5,170 nt of DNA from Betaproteobacteria bacterium. GTDB lineage: Bacteria; Pseudomonadota; Gammaproteobacteria; Burkholderiales; SG8-39. The translations under genes and the position numbers were made by a program. Of this stretch, positions 1-4,726 are shown piece by piece. The notes beneath the pieces were generated by a model. That model made no database searches, was not told the origin of the DNA, and was given only the letters and a program-made list of their open reading frames with translations. The first letter of the stretch is position 1. Each line of letters opens with the position of its first letter. The stretch lies in assembly GCA_004298295.1 (NCBI GenBank), contig SCUH01000207.1:1-5170 (forward strand), given 5' to 3'.

Positions 1-32
1 TGGTCCATAGGCGAGGTCTGACTCCACGGCAT
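1..32 (-). CDS. IS481-like transposase, N-terminal fragment (runs off window)
   Basis: On the minus strand an ATG at 32-30 opens a frame reading MPWSQTSPMD before leaving the window. Many IS481-family (DDE, integrase-type) transposases, as I remember them, begin with an MPW...PMDQ segment followed by a helix-turn-helix, and this fragment matches that opening. The start is supported by a strong Shine-Dalgarno, AGGAGGT on the minus strand (37-43 in plus coordinates), four bases before the ATG. Upstream lie tandem repeats typical of an insertion-sequence end. The product would cut and join the element's ends. Only ten complete codons are visible, so intactness and exact family cannot be judged. 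The gene points away from the nuclease remnant and the metabolic operon to its right. Confidence 0.62.
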   Translation of the reverse strand, partial: MPWSQTSPMD

Positions 33-54
33 GGGCACCTCCTGCGGTGCCCGT
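31..54 (-). promoter_or_regulatory. Hairpin covering the transposase ribosome binding site
   Basis: GGGCACC at 33-39 is perfectly complementary to GGTGCCC at 46-52 around a six-base loop. A G-T wobble (32/53) and an A-T pair (31/54) can extend the stem. In the minus-strand transcript the Shine-Dalgarno AGGAGGT lies partly in the loop and partly in the 3' arm, and the base of the stem reaches the start codon. Such a fold would hide the initiation region. Damping of transposase translation is a known theme in insertion sequences; applying it here is inference. It is not followed by a T-run, so it is not a good terminator. Confidence 0.5.
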
Positions 55-64
55 TAGTGTCTTC

Positions 65-114
65 AAACTGTTACCCATGTCCCCCGACTAAACTGTTACC
101 TATGTGTCCAGACC
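65..114. repeat. Tandem pair of 25-base repeats at the insertion-sequence end
   Basis: Two adjacent copies, 65-89 and 90-114, each begin AAACTGTTACC and continue with (C/T)ATGT, then CC, then GAC. By direct comparison 20 of 25 positions agree. On the minus strand they read as GGTAACAGTTT motifs upstream of the transposase start. Repeated GTTACC(C/T)ATGT blocks near an insertion-sequence terminus are plausible transposase-binding sites. There are only two copies and no spacers, so this is not a CRISPR array. Confidence 0.7.
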
Positions 115-261
115 GTACCCTGATGCCGCCTAACAGCCGGCTGGTGAGCGACAAATTTCGCGCGCTGCTACGCCGCGCGCACTTTGCGCCACACCCGGAA
201 CGTCGGCGTTTTCGAGAACGCACCGAGGATTCAAAATGCATCACGCCGACTCCACCCGCTG
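115..261. other. Unassigned sequence between IS end and nuclease remnant
   Basis: No gene, RNA or regulatory element could be supported here. Long open frames cross it on both strands, as is usual in high-GC DNA, but their translations are rich in Arg, Pro and Ala and show no family motif. It may contain the unrecognisably decayed N-terminal part of the DUF1016 gene that becomes recognisable from about 262. Confidence 0.4.
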
Positions 262-565
262 GCACCACTACACATGCGCGCCTTCGCGGCGGGGTGGCCC
301 GACCTGGCAACTGTGCAGCAGGTTGCTGCACAAATTCCCTGGTTCCACAACTGCCCGTTGCTGGACCGGGTGCCAGACCCGAAGGCACGGAATTGCTACA
401 TCCACCAGACAATGGAGCACGGCAGGTCGCACAACATCCTCGCGATGCCAATCGATGGCCGCGCAGGTGTTCAAGGATCCGTACCTGTTCGATTTCCCCG
501 GCACTGCCGACCCGCGGCGGGAGGAACTCGGGGCGGCGCTAAGTCGCGAGGACAATGAACCATGA
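262..565 (+). pseudogene. Decayed DUF1016/YhcG-type PD-(D/E)XK nuclease gene
   Basis: From about 268 one frame reads LHMRAFAAGWPD, then a block with VQQVAAQIPW, then DPKARNCYIHQTMEHG and HNILAMPID, ending near 456. These match the N-terminal domain of DUF1016 (YhcG-like) proteins, whose usual form is roughly YMRAFAEAWPD, VQQVAAQLPWGHN, REWYARQAIEHGWSRNVL. In the next frame, 467-496 reads VFKDPYLFDF, corresponding to the LKDPYLFDF segment that opens the C-terminal nuclease part. The two blocks are nearly adjacent here, whereas intact proteins carry roughly 25 to 30 residues between them (the RQGKA...NF...LP segment). So there is an internal deletion with a frameshift. The frame closes at 565, well before the catalytic nuclease core, and the N-terminus is not recognisable. 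DUF1016 proteins are associated with restriction-modification and mobile islands. This copy is almost certainly non-functional. Confidence 0.8.
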
Positions 566-605
566 ATTGGCTTACCATGACGCGGTGCGCGCTGATTAAC
601 CTGCC

Positions 606-609
606 GGAG
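606..609 (+). promoter_or_regulatory. Ribosome binding site of the nitronate monooxygenase gene
   Basis: GGAG ends eight bases before the ATG at 618, which supports that start over internal ATGs. No convincing sigma-70 promoter could be picked out in 566-605, although the operon must start somewhere upstream of here. Confidence 0.55.
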
Positions 610-617
610 TTTCAGCG

Positions 618-1655
618 ATGACCCTGCAGCGACTCCTGGGCATTGACCTGTCGATCATCCAGGCGCCGATGGCGGGCGTGCAAGGCAGCGCGCTCACGGT
701 GGCGGTTTCAAACGCTGGCGGACTGGGCTCACTCCCCTGCGCGATGCTCAGCCCCGAGGCGATGCGCGAAGAGCTTGCGGCGATCCGGAACCAGACACGC
801 AAGCCCTACAACGTCAATTTCTTCTGCCATGCGCCGCCTGCACCGGACGCCGGGCGCGAGGCCGCCTGGCGCGCTGCGCTCGCGGCCTATTACGCGGAAT
901 TCGGCATCGACGCGAGCGGCATTCCCGCAGGCCCGGGGCGTTCGCCATTCGATCGGCCGGCTGCGGACATCCTTGCCGAATTCAAACCGGCGGTCGTGAG
1001 CTTTCATTTCGGCCTGCCGGCACCCGAGCTATTGACGCGCGTCAAGGCGTGGGGCGCGAAGGTGCTGTCCTCGGCAACCACCGTGGACGAGGCGCTCTGG
1101 CTCGAAGCCCGCGGCGTCGATGCGATCATCGCGCAGGGTGTCGAAGCCGGCGGACATCGCGGCATGTTCCTGTCGGACGAGCTGAGCACGCAGGTCGGCA
1201 CTTTCGCGCTCGTGCCGCAGATCGTGCGGACGGTGAAAGTCCCGGTGATCGCCGCGGGCGGCATCGCGGATGCCAAGGGCGTCGCGGCGGCCCTGGCGCT
1301 CGGCGCCGCGGGGGTCCAGATCGGAACGGCCTACCTGCTCTGCCCCGAAGCGACGACGAGCGCCGTGCATCGCGCGGCGCTGCAAAGCGAAGCCGCGCGC
1401 CACACGGCACTCACCAATCTCTTCACCGGCCGTCCGGCGCGCGGCATCGTCAACCGCATCATGCGCGAGCTCGGACCGATCGGCAGCACGACACCGGCAT
1501 TTCCCCTTGCCACTGCGGCCATCGCGCCGCTGCGCGCCGCCGCGGAGCGCCGCGGCAGCGGCGATTTTTCGCCGCTGTGGTCGGGCCAGAACGCGAGCGG
1601 CTGCAGGGCGCTGCCGGCTGCCGAACTCACGCGGCAGTTGAGCCGCGTCGCCTGA
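618..1655 (+). CDS. Nitronate monooxygenase family flavoprotein (class I-like)
   Basis: This is a 345-residue FMN-dependent TIM-barrel enzyme of the nitronate monooxygenase (former 2-nitropropane dioxygenase) family. Family members oxidise alkyl nitronates, such as propionate 3-nitronate, with O2 in the cytoplasm and release nitrite and a carbonyl product. Visible class I-type motifs, in order, are IIQAPMAG...SNAGGLGS (about residues 13-38), SFHFGLP (128-134), AQGVEAGGHRG with the presumed catalytic His180, PVIAAGGIAD (209-218) and GAAGVQIGTAYL (229-240), which lines the flavin phosphate site. Length is typical. The ATG follows a GGAG site. The gene heads a tight plus-strand run and the next gene starts 26 bases after its stop. 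The true substrate is unknown, since many family members have only been tested with nitronates; enoyl reductases of the FabK type share the fold but fit the motifs less well. Confidence 0.9.
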   Translation: MTLQRLLGIDLSIIQAPMAGVQGSALTVAVSNAGGLGSLPCAMLSPEAMREELAAIRNQTRKPYNVNFFCHAPPAPDAGREAAWRAALAAYYAEFGIDASGIPAGPGRSPFDRPAADILAEFKPAVVSFHFGLPAPELLTRVKAWGAKVLSSATTVDEALWLEARGVDAIIAQGVEAGGHRGMFLSDELSTQVGTFALVPQIVRTVKVPVIAAGGIADAKGVAAALALGAAGVQIGTAYLLCPEATTSAVHRAALQSEAARHTALTNLFTGRPARGIVNRIMRELGPIGSTTPAFPLATAAIAPLRAAAERRGSGDFSPLWSGQNASGCRALPAAELTRQLSRVA

Positions 1656-1681
1656 CCCCGGGCCGCAACCTCACCTCGACC

Positions 1682-2149
1682 ATGCTCAAGATCCTCCTCA
1701 TCCAGGGCCCCAACATGAGCTACCTCGGCAAGCGCCAGCCGGAGCTCTATGGCAGGACGACCGCGGCGCAACTGGACGCGATGCTGCTCGCGCACGCGAA
1801 GACGAACGGCTACCGGCTCGACATCTTCTACACCCACAGCGAGAGCGAGGCGATCGAGCGGCTCTACCGCGCGGTCGAGGAGAAAATCGACGGCCTGGCG
1901 ATGAACCCGGCCGCGTTTGTCTTCGCCGGCTACGCGCTGCGCGACTGCCTGCGCGCGGTACCGTTTCCCTACGTGGAGGTGCACATGACCAACATCGAAA
2001 AGCGCGGCATCCGCTCGATCCTGGCGGAGACTGCCGCGGGACTCGTCGCCGGATTCGGCGTGCAATCCTACCTGCTCGGACTCGAGGGCCTGCTCGCGCA
2101 GCTGCGCCATCGCGCCGCAGCGAAGACGGCGGCGCGCCGGCGGCGCTGA
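1682..2149 (+). CDS. Type II 3-dehydroquinate dehydratase-like protein, variant active site
   Basis: A 155-residue protein with the flavodoxin-like fold of type II dehydroquinases (AroQ), which dehydrate 3-dehydroquinate to 3-dehydroshikimate in the shikimate or quinate pathways. The start is GPNMSYLGKRQPELYG, carrying the equivalents of Asn12, Arg19 and the catalytic Tyr24 of the M. tuberculosis enzyme (here N11, R18, Y23). Asn75, the EVHMTN motif with His101, and Arg108 are also present. Two regions differ from AroQ. The NAGGLTHTS substrate loop is NPAAFVFAG, so the substrate-contacting His81 is Phe. The segment after Arg108 is about three residues shorter. The C-terminus is a basic tail (AAAKTAARRRR). 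The open frame extends far upstream inside the nitronate monooxygenase gene, but homology begins at the ATG at 1682. No strong ribosome site is visible. It may be a paralogue acting on a related cyclic hydroxy-acid rather than the housekeeping enzyme. Confidence 0.85.
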   Translation: MLKILLIQGPNMSYLGKRQPELYGRTTAAQLDAMLLAHAKTNGYRLDIFYTHSESEAIERLYRAVEEKIDGLAMNPAAFVFAGYALRDCLRAVPFPYVEVHMTNIEKRGIRSILAETAAGLVAGFGVQSYLLGLEGLLAQLRHRAAAKTAARRRR

Positions 2150-2151
2150 GG
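2148..2151 (+). promoter_or_regulatory. Ribosome binding site overlapping the preceding stop codon
   Basis: GAGG overlaps the TGA that ends the dehydroquinase-like gene and lies eight bases before the ATG at 2160. This arrangement suggests translational coupling of the two genes and fixes the start of the thiol dioxygenase. Confidence 0.55.
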
Positions 2152-2159
2152 CAGCGGCC

Positions 2160-2720
2160 ATGCCCGGGTCCTACACGCTGCAGCAGTTCGTCGCCGAGCT
2201 GCGCGCGATCACGGCAAGCCGCCCGCAGGTGAGCGCAATCCTGCAGCAGGTGAAGCCGCTGGCGCGGCGCTTCGCGACCTCGAGCGAGCTGCGCGGCCGC
2301 TGCAACCTGCAATGCGACGAGCAGCAGGGCTTTGGTTTCCAGCTGCTGCATGAAGAGCCCGACCACATGCTCGCGGTCGCGGTGCTCTCCTGGCTGCCGG
2401 GACGCGGCACGCCGCCACACGACCACGGCACCTGGGGCGTCGTAGTCGGCGTCTCGGGCGACGAGGTCAACGCCTTCTGGCAGCGCGTGGACGATGGCAC
2501 GCGCCCCGGGTACGCCGAGCTGCGGCGCCTGAGCGAAAAGACCTTTTCGCCCGGCGACGCGATCGCCATCACGCCCGAGATCATCCACAGCGTGCGCAAC
2601 GAAACCGACCGCATCAGCGTTTCGCTGCACGTCTACGGCAGGAACATCAATTTCACCGGCCGTTCGCAGTTCGACCCCGAGCGGCGCACGGTGACGCCGT
2701 GGACCGTGGTCCAGAATTGA
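2160..2720 (+). CDS. Cupin thiol dioxygenase (cysteine/3-mercaptopropionate dioxygenase family)
   Basis: A 186-residue single-domain cupin. Family enzymes use non-haem Fe(II) and O2 to convert a thiol (cysteine or 3-mercaptopropionate) to its sulfinate in the cytoplasm. The metal site is visible as the HDH motif (His87, His89) followed by His143 in IIHSVRN, the three-His arrangement typical of thiol dioxygenases. ISVSLHVYG gives Ser155, His157 and Tyr159, the conserved S-x-H-x-Y outer-sphere triad of cysteine and mercaptopropionate dioxygenases. The residue after the HDH motif is Gly, and the Cys of the mammalian Cys-Tyr crosslink is not apparent, as usual in bacteria. The residue that binds the substrate carboxylate (Arg in cysteine enzymes, Gln in mercaptopropionate enzymes) could not be aligned with certainty; Gln61 in FGFQLLHEEP is a candidate. 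Length fits the bacterial family. The gene lies 10 bases after its upstream neighbour and 13 before the next. Confidence 0.87.
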   Translation: MPGSYTLQQFVAELRAITASRPQVSAILQQVKPLARRFATSSELRGRCNLQCDEQQGFGFQLLHEEPDHMLAVAVLSWLPGRGTPPHDHGTWGVVVGVSGDEVNAFWQRVDDGTRPGYAELRRLSEKTFSPGDAIAITPEIIHSVRNETDRISVSLHVYGRNINFTGRSQFDPERRTVTPWTVVQN

Positions 2721-2733
2721 GCGTCGCCGCGCC

Positions 2734-3144
2734 GTGCGGCCGACCGGCCTTGACCACATCGTGATCCGCTGCCGCGACAGCGAGGCGATGCTGCGCTTCT
2801 ACTGCGACGCGCTCGGCTGCAGCGTGGAGAAGCGCGTCGAGCAGCTGGGCCTGATCCACCTGCGCGCCGGCGCGGCGCTGATCGACCTGGTGTCGGTCGA
2901 CGGCCCGCTCGGCCGCAAAGGCGGTGCGGCCCCCGCGGCCGGCGGCCGCAACCTGGACCACTTCTGCCTGCGCATCGAACCGTTCGACTACGCGGCGCTG
3001 AGGGCGCGCTTCGCGCCTTTCGGCATCGAACTGCAGCCGTCCGGCGAGCGCTTCGGCGCCGAAGGCGACGGCCCTTCGGTGTACGTCGAGGATCCCGAAG
3101 GCAACACCGTCGAGCTGAAAGGCGCGGCGTCGCGCGGCGCCTGA
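2734..3144 (+). CDS. VOC family (glyoxalase/dioxygenase fold) protein
   Basis: A 136-residue protein of the vicinal oxygen chelate superfamily, built from two beta-alpha-beta-beta-beta modules. Module one opens with GLDHIVIRCRD (His8) and AMLRFYCDALG. Module two opens with NLDHFCLRI (His76) and ends in VYVEDPEGNTVELKG (Glu127). His8, His76 and Glu127 sit where VOC metal ligands normally lie; the fourth position, usually Glu or His near the end of module one, is ALIDL with Asp51. The family includes glyoxalase I, ring-cleaving dioxygenases, epimerases and resistance proteins, so the reaction cannot be assigned. I chose the GTG at 2734, 13 bases after the previous stop, because homology starts a few codons later; no ATG fits and the ribosome site is weak. 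Confidence 0.85.
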   Translation: MRPTGLDHIVIRCRDSEAMLRFYCDALGCSVEKRVEQLGLIHLRAGAALIDLVSVDGPLGRKGGAAPAAGGRNLDHFCLRIEPFDYAALRARFAPFGIELQPSGERFGAEGDGPSVYVEDPEGNTVELKGAASRGA

Positions 3145-3157
3145 GCGGGGACCGGGC

Positions 3158-3568
3158 ATGTCCTACATCGAGGAGTCGCTGTCGCAGGACGAAAAGGTGG
3201 TGGCGCTGTTCAGGCCGCACTGGTTCGCCTACCTGCCGATGGTCCTGTGGCTGCTCCTCGGCCTCTTGACCTTCGGCCTGACCTGGCTGGTCGCGCTCTA
3301 CGAGTATCTCAGGCTTCGCTGCCTCGAGCAGGGCGTGACCAACAAGCGCATCATCGTCAAGCGCGGCATCATCAGCCGCAAGACCGAGGAAATGAAGCTG
3401 AGGTCGGTCGAGACCGTCGAGATCAGTCAGGGCGTCGTCGGCCGGCTGTTCGGTCTCGGCGACATCAAGGTCACCGGAAAGGGCCTGAGCGATGTCGTCT
3501 TCCGCGGCATCGACGACCCGATGGCGGTGAAGCGCGCGATCGAAAGCGTCAGCCATCCGGTCGATTGA
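3158..3568 (+). CDS. Membrane-anchored bacterial PH domain protein (bPH2, YdbS-like)
   Basis: A 136-residue protein. Residues 1-23 form a short cytoplasmic lead (MSYIEESLSQDEKVV). Residues of about 24-49 are strongly hydrophobic (YLPMVLWLLLGLLTFGLTWLVALYE, split by a GLLTFG turn), fitting one long or two tight membrane helices. The rest is a bacterial pleckstrin-homology-like domain: LEQGVTNKRIIVKRGIISRKTEEMKL, then a VETVEISQG strand pair, GRLFGLGDIKVTGKG, and a closing helix (MAVKRAIES). This pattern is typical of bPH2 proteins such as YdbS/YdbT relatives, whose molecular role is poorly known. The ATG follows GGGGA at a six-base gap. The gene starts 13 bases after the VOC gene, so it is probably co-transcribed although its function appears unrelated. 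Confidence 0.88.
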   Translation: MSYIEESLSQDEKVVALFRPHWFAYLPMVLWLLLGLLTFGLTWLVALYEYLRLRCLEQGVTNKRIIVKRGIISRKTEEMKLRSVETVEISQGVVGRLFGLGDIKVTGKGLSDVVFRGIDDPMAVKRAIESVSHPVD

Positions 3569-3607
3569 GGTGACGGCAAGCGCAACCCGGCCGAGCGCCG
3601 GCCCGGC

Positions 3608-4180
3608 ATGGAAGCGCTGATCCTGTCGACGGCGGTGGTCGCGCTCGCCGAAATGGGCGACAAGACGCAGCTGCTGTCGTTCGTGCTGGCAGCGCGGCTG
3701 AAAAAACGCCTGCCGATCATCCTCGGCATCCTGTTCGCGACCCTGGCGAACCACTACCTCGCGGGCTACGTCGGGGCGTGGCTCGCCGGCCTGGTATCGC
3801 CGCAGGCGCTGCGCTGGATCGTCGCGCTGTCGTTTTTTGCCTTCGGTGCCTGGGCCCTGGTTCCCGACAAGCTGGAAGACAATCGCGAGCTGCGCGGCGC
3901 CGGCGTCTTCCTGACGACCCTGGTCGCGTTCTTCCTGGTCGAGATGGGCGACAAGACCCAGCTCGCGACCGTCGCGCTCGCGGCGCGCTACGACTCGCTG
4001 ATCACGGTGGTCCTGGGAACGACGCTCGGCATGATGATCGCGAACGTCCCGGCGGTCTGGGTCGGCGCGGCGCTGGCGCAGCGCGTCAACATGAAGGCGC
4101 TGCGCCGCGTGGCGGCGGCACTGTTCGTCGTACTGGGGGTGCTCGCGCTGTTCGCGCCGGCGACTACGGGCCGGGGATGA
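3608..4180 (+). CDS. TMEM165/GDT1 (UPF0016) family cation transporter, probable Mn2+ exporter
   Basis: A 190-residue integral membrane protein. It shows the family signature E-x-G-D-K-T twice: AEMGDKTQLLSFVLAAR (Glu15, Asp18) and VEMGDKTQLATVALAAR (Glu112, Asp115). This reflects an internal duplication of two three-helix halves. Hydrophobic stretches fit six membrane helices, at roughly 3-27, 36-58, 66-84, 100-122, 133-158 and 168-186. Bacterial relatives such as MneA of Vibrio cholerae export manganese; eukaryotic relatives move Ca2+/Mn2+ in the Golgi. The acidic residues of the two motifs are the expected ion-binding site. The ATG at 3608 is followed directly by the first helix; the ribosome site is weak. 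The 39-base gap upstream is too short for the manganese riboswitch that precedes some family genes. Confidence 0.92.
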   Translation: MEALILSTAVVALAEMGDKTQLLSFVLAARLKKRLPIILGILFATLANHYLAGYVGAWLAGLVSPQALRWIVALSFFAFGAWALVPDKLEDNRELRGAGVFLTTLVAFFLVEMGDKTQLATVALAARYDSLITVVLGTTLGMMIANVPAVWVGAALAQRVNMKALRRVAAALFVVLGVLALFAPATTGRG

Positions 4181-4183
4181 ACC

Positions 4184-4209
4184 ATGCCTGATAGACGAGG
4201 ACTGATGCC
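4184..4209 (+). promoter_or_regulatory. Leader with ribosome binding site of the DUF488 gene
   Basis: GAGG at 4197-4200 lies nine bases before the ATG at 4210. Two other ATGs in this leader (4184 and 4205) share a different frame that stops after 15 codons, so the DUF488 start is 4210. Confidence 0.5.
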
Positions 4210-4593
4210 ATGCTGCGTGTCGTTCGCCTAGGCAGTCCGCGCGCGCCCGGCGAGGGCTTGCGCATCGGCACCGTGCGCCGCCCGCCGCGCGGGGTGCCGA
4301 AAAGCGAATTCTCGGCGCGCGATTTCTACGACCTCTGGCTGCCGAACCTCGCGCCGAGCAAGGCCCTGCTCAAGGCGGGACAGGCAGCGCAGAACGAGCG
4401 CGCCTGGAAGCACTTCGTGCGGCGCTACCGGACGCAGATGTCGCGCCCCGAAACCTCCCGGGTGCTCGATCTGTTGGCCGCACTTTCCAGGACGGCCGAT
4501 TTCTCGGTCGGCTGCTACTGCGCCGACGAAGGGCGCTGCCACCGCTCGGTGCTGCGCGCCCTGCTGGCGGAGCGCGGCGCGAGCCTCGCGTGA
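4210..4593 (+). CDS. DUF488 family protein
   Basis: A 127-residue soluble protein. Its parts match the DUF488 pattern: an N-terminal strand with RIGTVRRPPRGVPK, then DFYDLWLPNLAPSKALLK (residues of about 39-56), a WKHFVRRYRTQM helix, a helical LDLLAALSRT segment, and FSVGCYCADEGRCHRSVLRALL near the C-terminus. The C-x-C-x6-C-H cluster resembles a metal-binding or redox site and, as I recall, recurs in this branch of the family. Its function is unknown. It follows the transporter gene by 29 bases with its own GAGG ribosome site and ends 34 bases before the FNR-type box of nirS, so it is probably the last gene of the upstream run. Nothing ties it to denitrification beyond position. Confidence 0.85.
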   Translation: MLRVVRLGSPRAPGEGLRIGTVRRPPRGVPKSEFSARDFYDLWLPNLAPSKALLKAGQAAQNERAWKHFVRRYRTQMSRPETSRVLDLLAALSRTADFSVGCYCADEGRCHRSVLRALLAERGASLA

Positions 4594-4603
4594 GGGTGCG
4601 AAA

Positions 4604-4617
4604 CCTGGTTCGCCAGG
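4604..4617 (+). terminator. Short TTCG-loop hairpin after the DUF488 gene (weak terminator candidate)
   Basis: CCTGG (4604-4608) pairs with CCAGG (4613-4617) around a TTCG tetraloop, ten bases after the DUF488 stop. UUCG loops are often stable, but the stem is only five base pairs and no T-run follows, so efficient intrinsic termination is doubtful. Its position between two apparent transcription units is the main support. Confidence 0.3.
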
Positions 4618-4627
4618 GCGGTCATAC

Positions 4628-4641
4628 TTGATCTGGATTAA
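4628..4641 (+). promoter_or_regulatory. FNR/DNR-type regulator binding site upstream of nirS
   Basis: TTGATCTGGATTAA differs at one position from the FNR-family consensus TTGAT-N4-ATCAA. Crp/Fnr regulators of the FNR, ANR, DNR or NNR type activate nirS in response to low oxygen and nitric oxide in many denitrifiers. The box centre is about 92 bases before the nirS start codon. Which regulator binds cannot be told from the site, since these subfamilies share nearly the same motif. Confidence 0.78.
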
Positions 4642-4662
4642 GGGCCTTTTCCGTCATGCAGA

Positions 4663-4668
4663 TAGGGT
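4663..4668 (+). promoter_or_regulatory. Candidate -10 element of the nirS promoter
   Basis: TAGGGT matches three of six positions of TATAAT. It is placed so that a start site near 4676 would put the FNR-type box centre at about -41.5, the usual class II activator position. A poor -10 and no clear -35 fit an activator-dependent promoter. The start site is inferred from spacing only; the untranslated leader would be about 50 bases. Confidence 0.45.
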
Positions 4669-4717
4669 AACGGTCAGTCTCGAAAACCACCGTTTCGCAA
4701 CTCATCGCTATCCGTCC

Positions 4718-4722
4718 GGAGG
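4718..4722 (+). promoter_or_regulatory. nirS ribosome binding site
   Basis: GGAGG lies four bases before the ATG at 4727, a strong though closely spaced site that confirms the start and gives a complete signal peptide. Confidence 0.7.
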
Positions 4723-4726
4723 AATC

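Larger units (their letters stand above)
1..114 (-). mobile_element. 5' end of an insertion sequence (IS481-like)
   Basis: This stretch combines a transposase start on the minus strand, its ribosome binding site and hairpin, and a pair of 25-base tandem repeats just upstream. That is the layout expected at the left end of an insertion sequence, with terminal sequences that bind transposase. The outer boundary probably lies near 105-118, where the second repeat ends, but it cannot be fixed without the other end and the target-site duplication. Sequence from about 115 onward no longer resembles the element. Family assignment rests on the first residues of the transposase and the look of the end repeats. 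Confidence 0.55.

Noticed and set aside
65..114. Possible CRISPR repeats
   Set aside because: Only two directly adjacent imperfect copies with no spacers, next to a transposase start.
57..542. 161-codon plus-strand open frame near the left end
   Set aside because: Its translation has no motif, while the two other plus frames across the same bases carry DUF1016 blocks.
566..605. Promoter for the nitronate monooxygenase operon (TTGGCT at 567-572 as a -35)
   Set aside because: No acceptable -10 lies 16-18 bases downstream; GATTAA at 594-599 is too far.
1049..1681. Upstream extension of the dehydroquinase-like frame into the nitronate monooxygenase gene
   Set aside because: The extension is Arg-rich out-of-frame translation of a real gene; family homology begins exactly at the ATG at 1682.
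1331..2161. Minus-strand open frame (276 codons)
   Set aside because: Antisense to the nitronate monooxygenase and dehydroquinase-like genes, with no recognisable domain.
1698..2759. Long minus-strand open frame (353 codons)
   Set aside because: It lies antisense to three well-recognised genes, its translation is Arg/Ala-rich without motifs, and such shadows are expected from high third-position GC.
3569..3607. Manganese (yybP-ykoY) riboswitch ahead of the transporter gene
   Set aside because: The gap is only 39 bases, too short for the riboswitch; just a small CCGGC/GCCGG hairpin is visible at 3587-3601.
2633..3754. Long minus-strand open frame (373 codons)
   Set aside because: Antisense to the VOC, PH-domain and transporter genes; low-complexity composition and no family resemblance.
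4184..4231. 15-codon open frame overlapping the DUF488 start
   Set aside because: No ribosome site of its own and no sign of a conserved leader peptide; probably chance.
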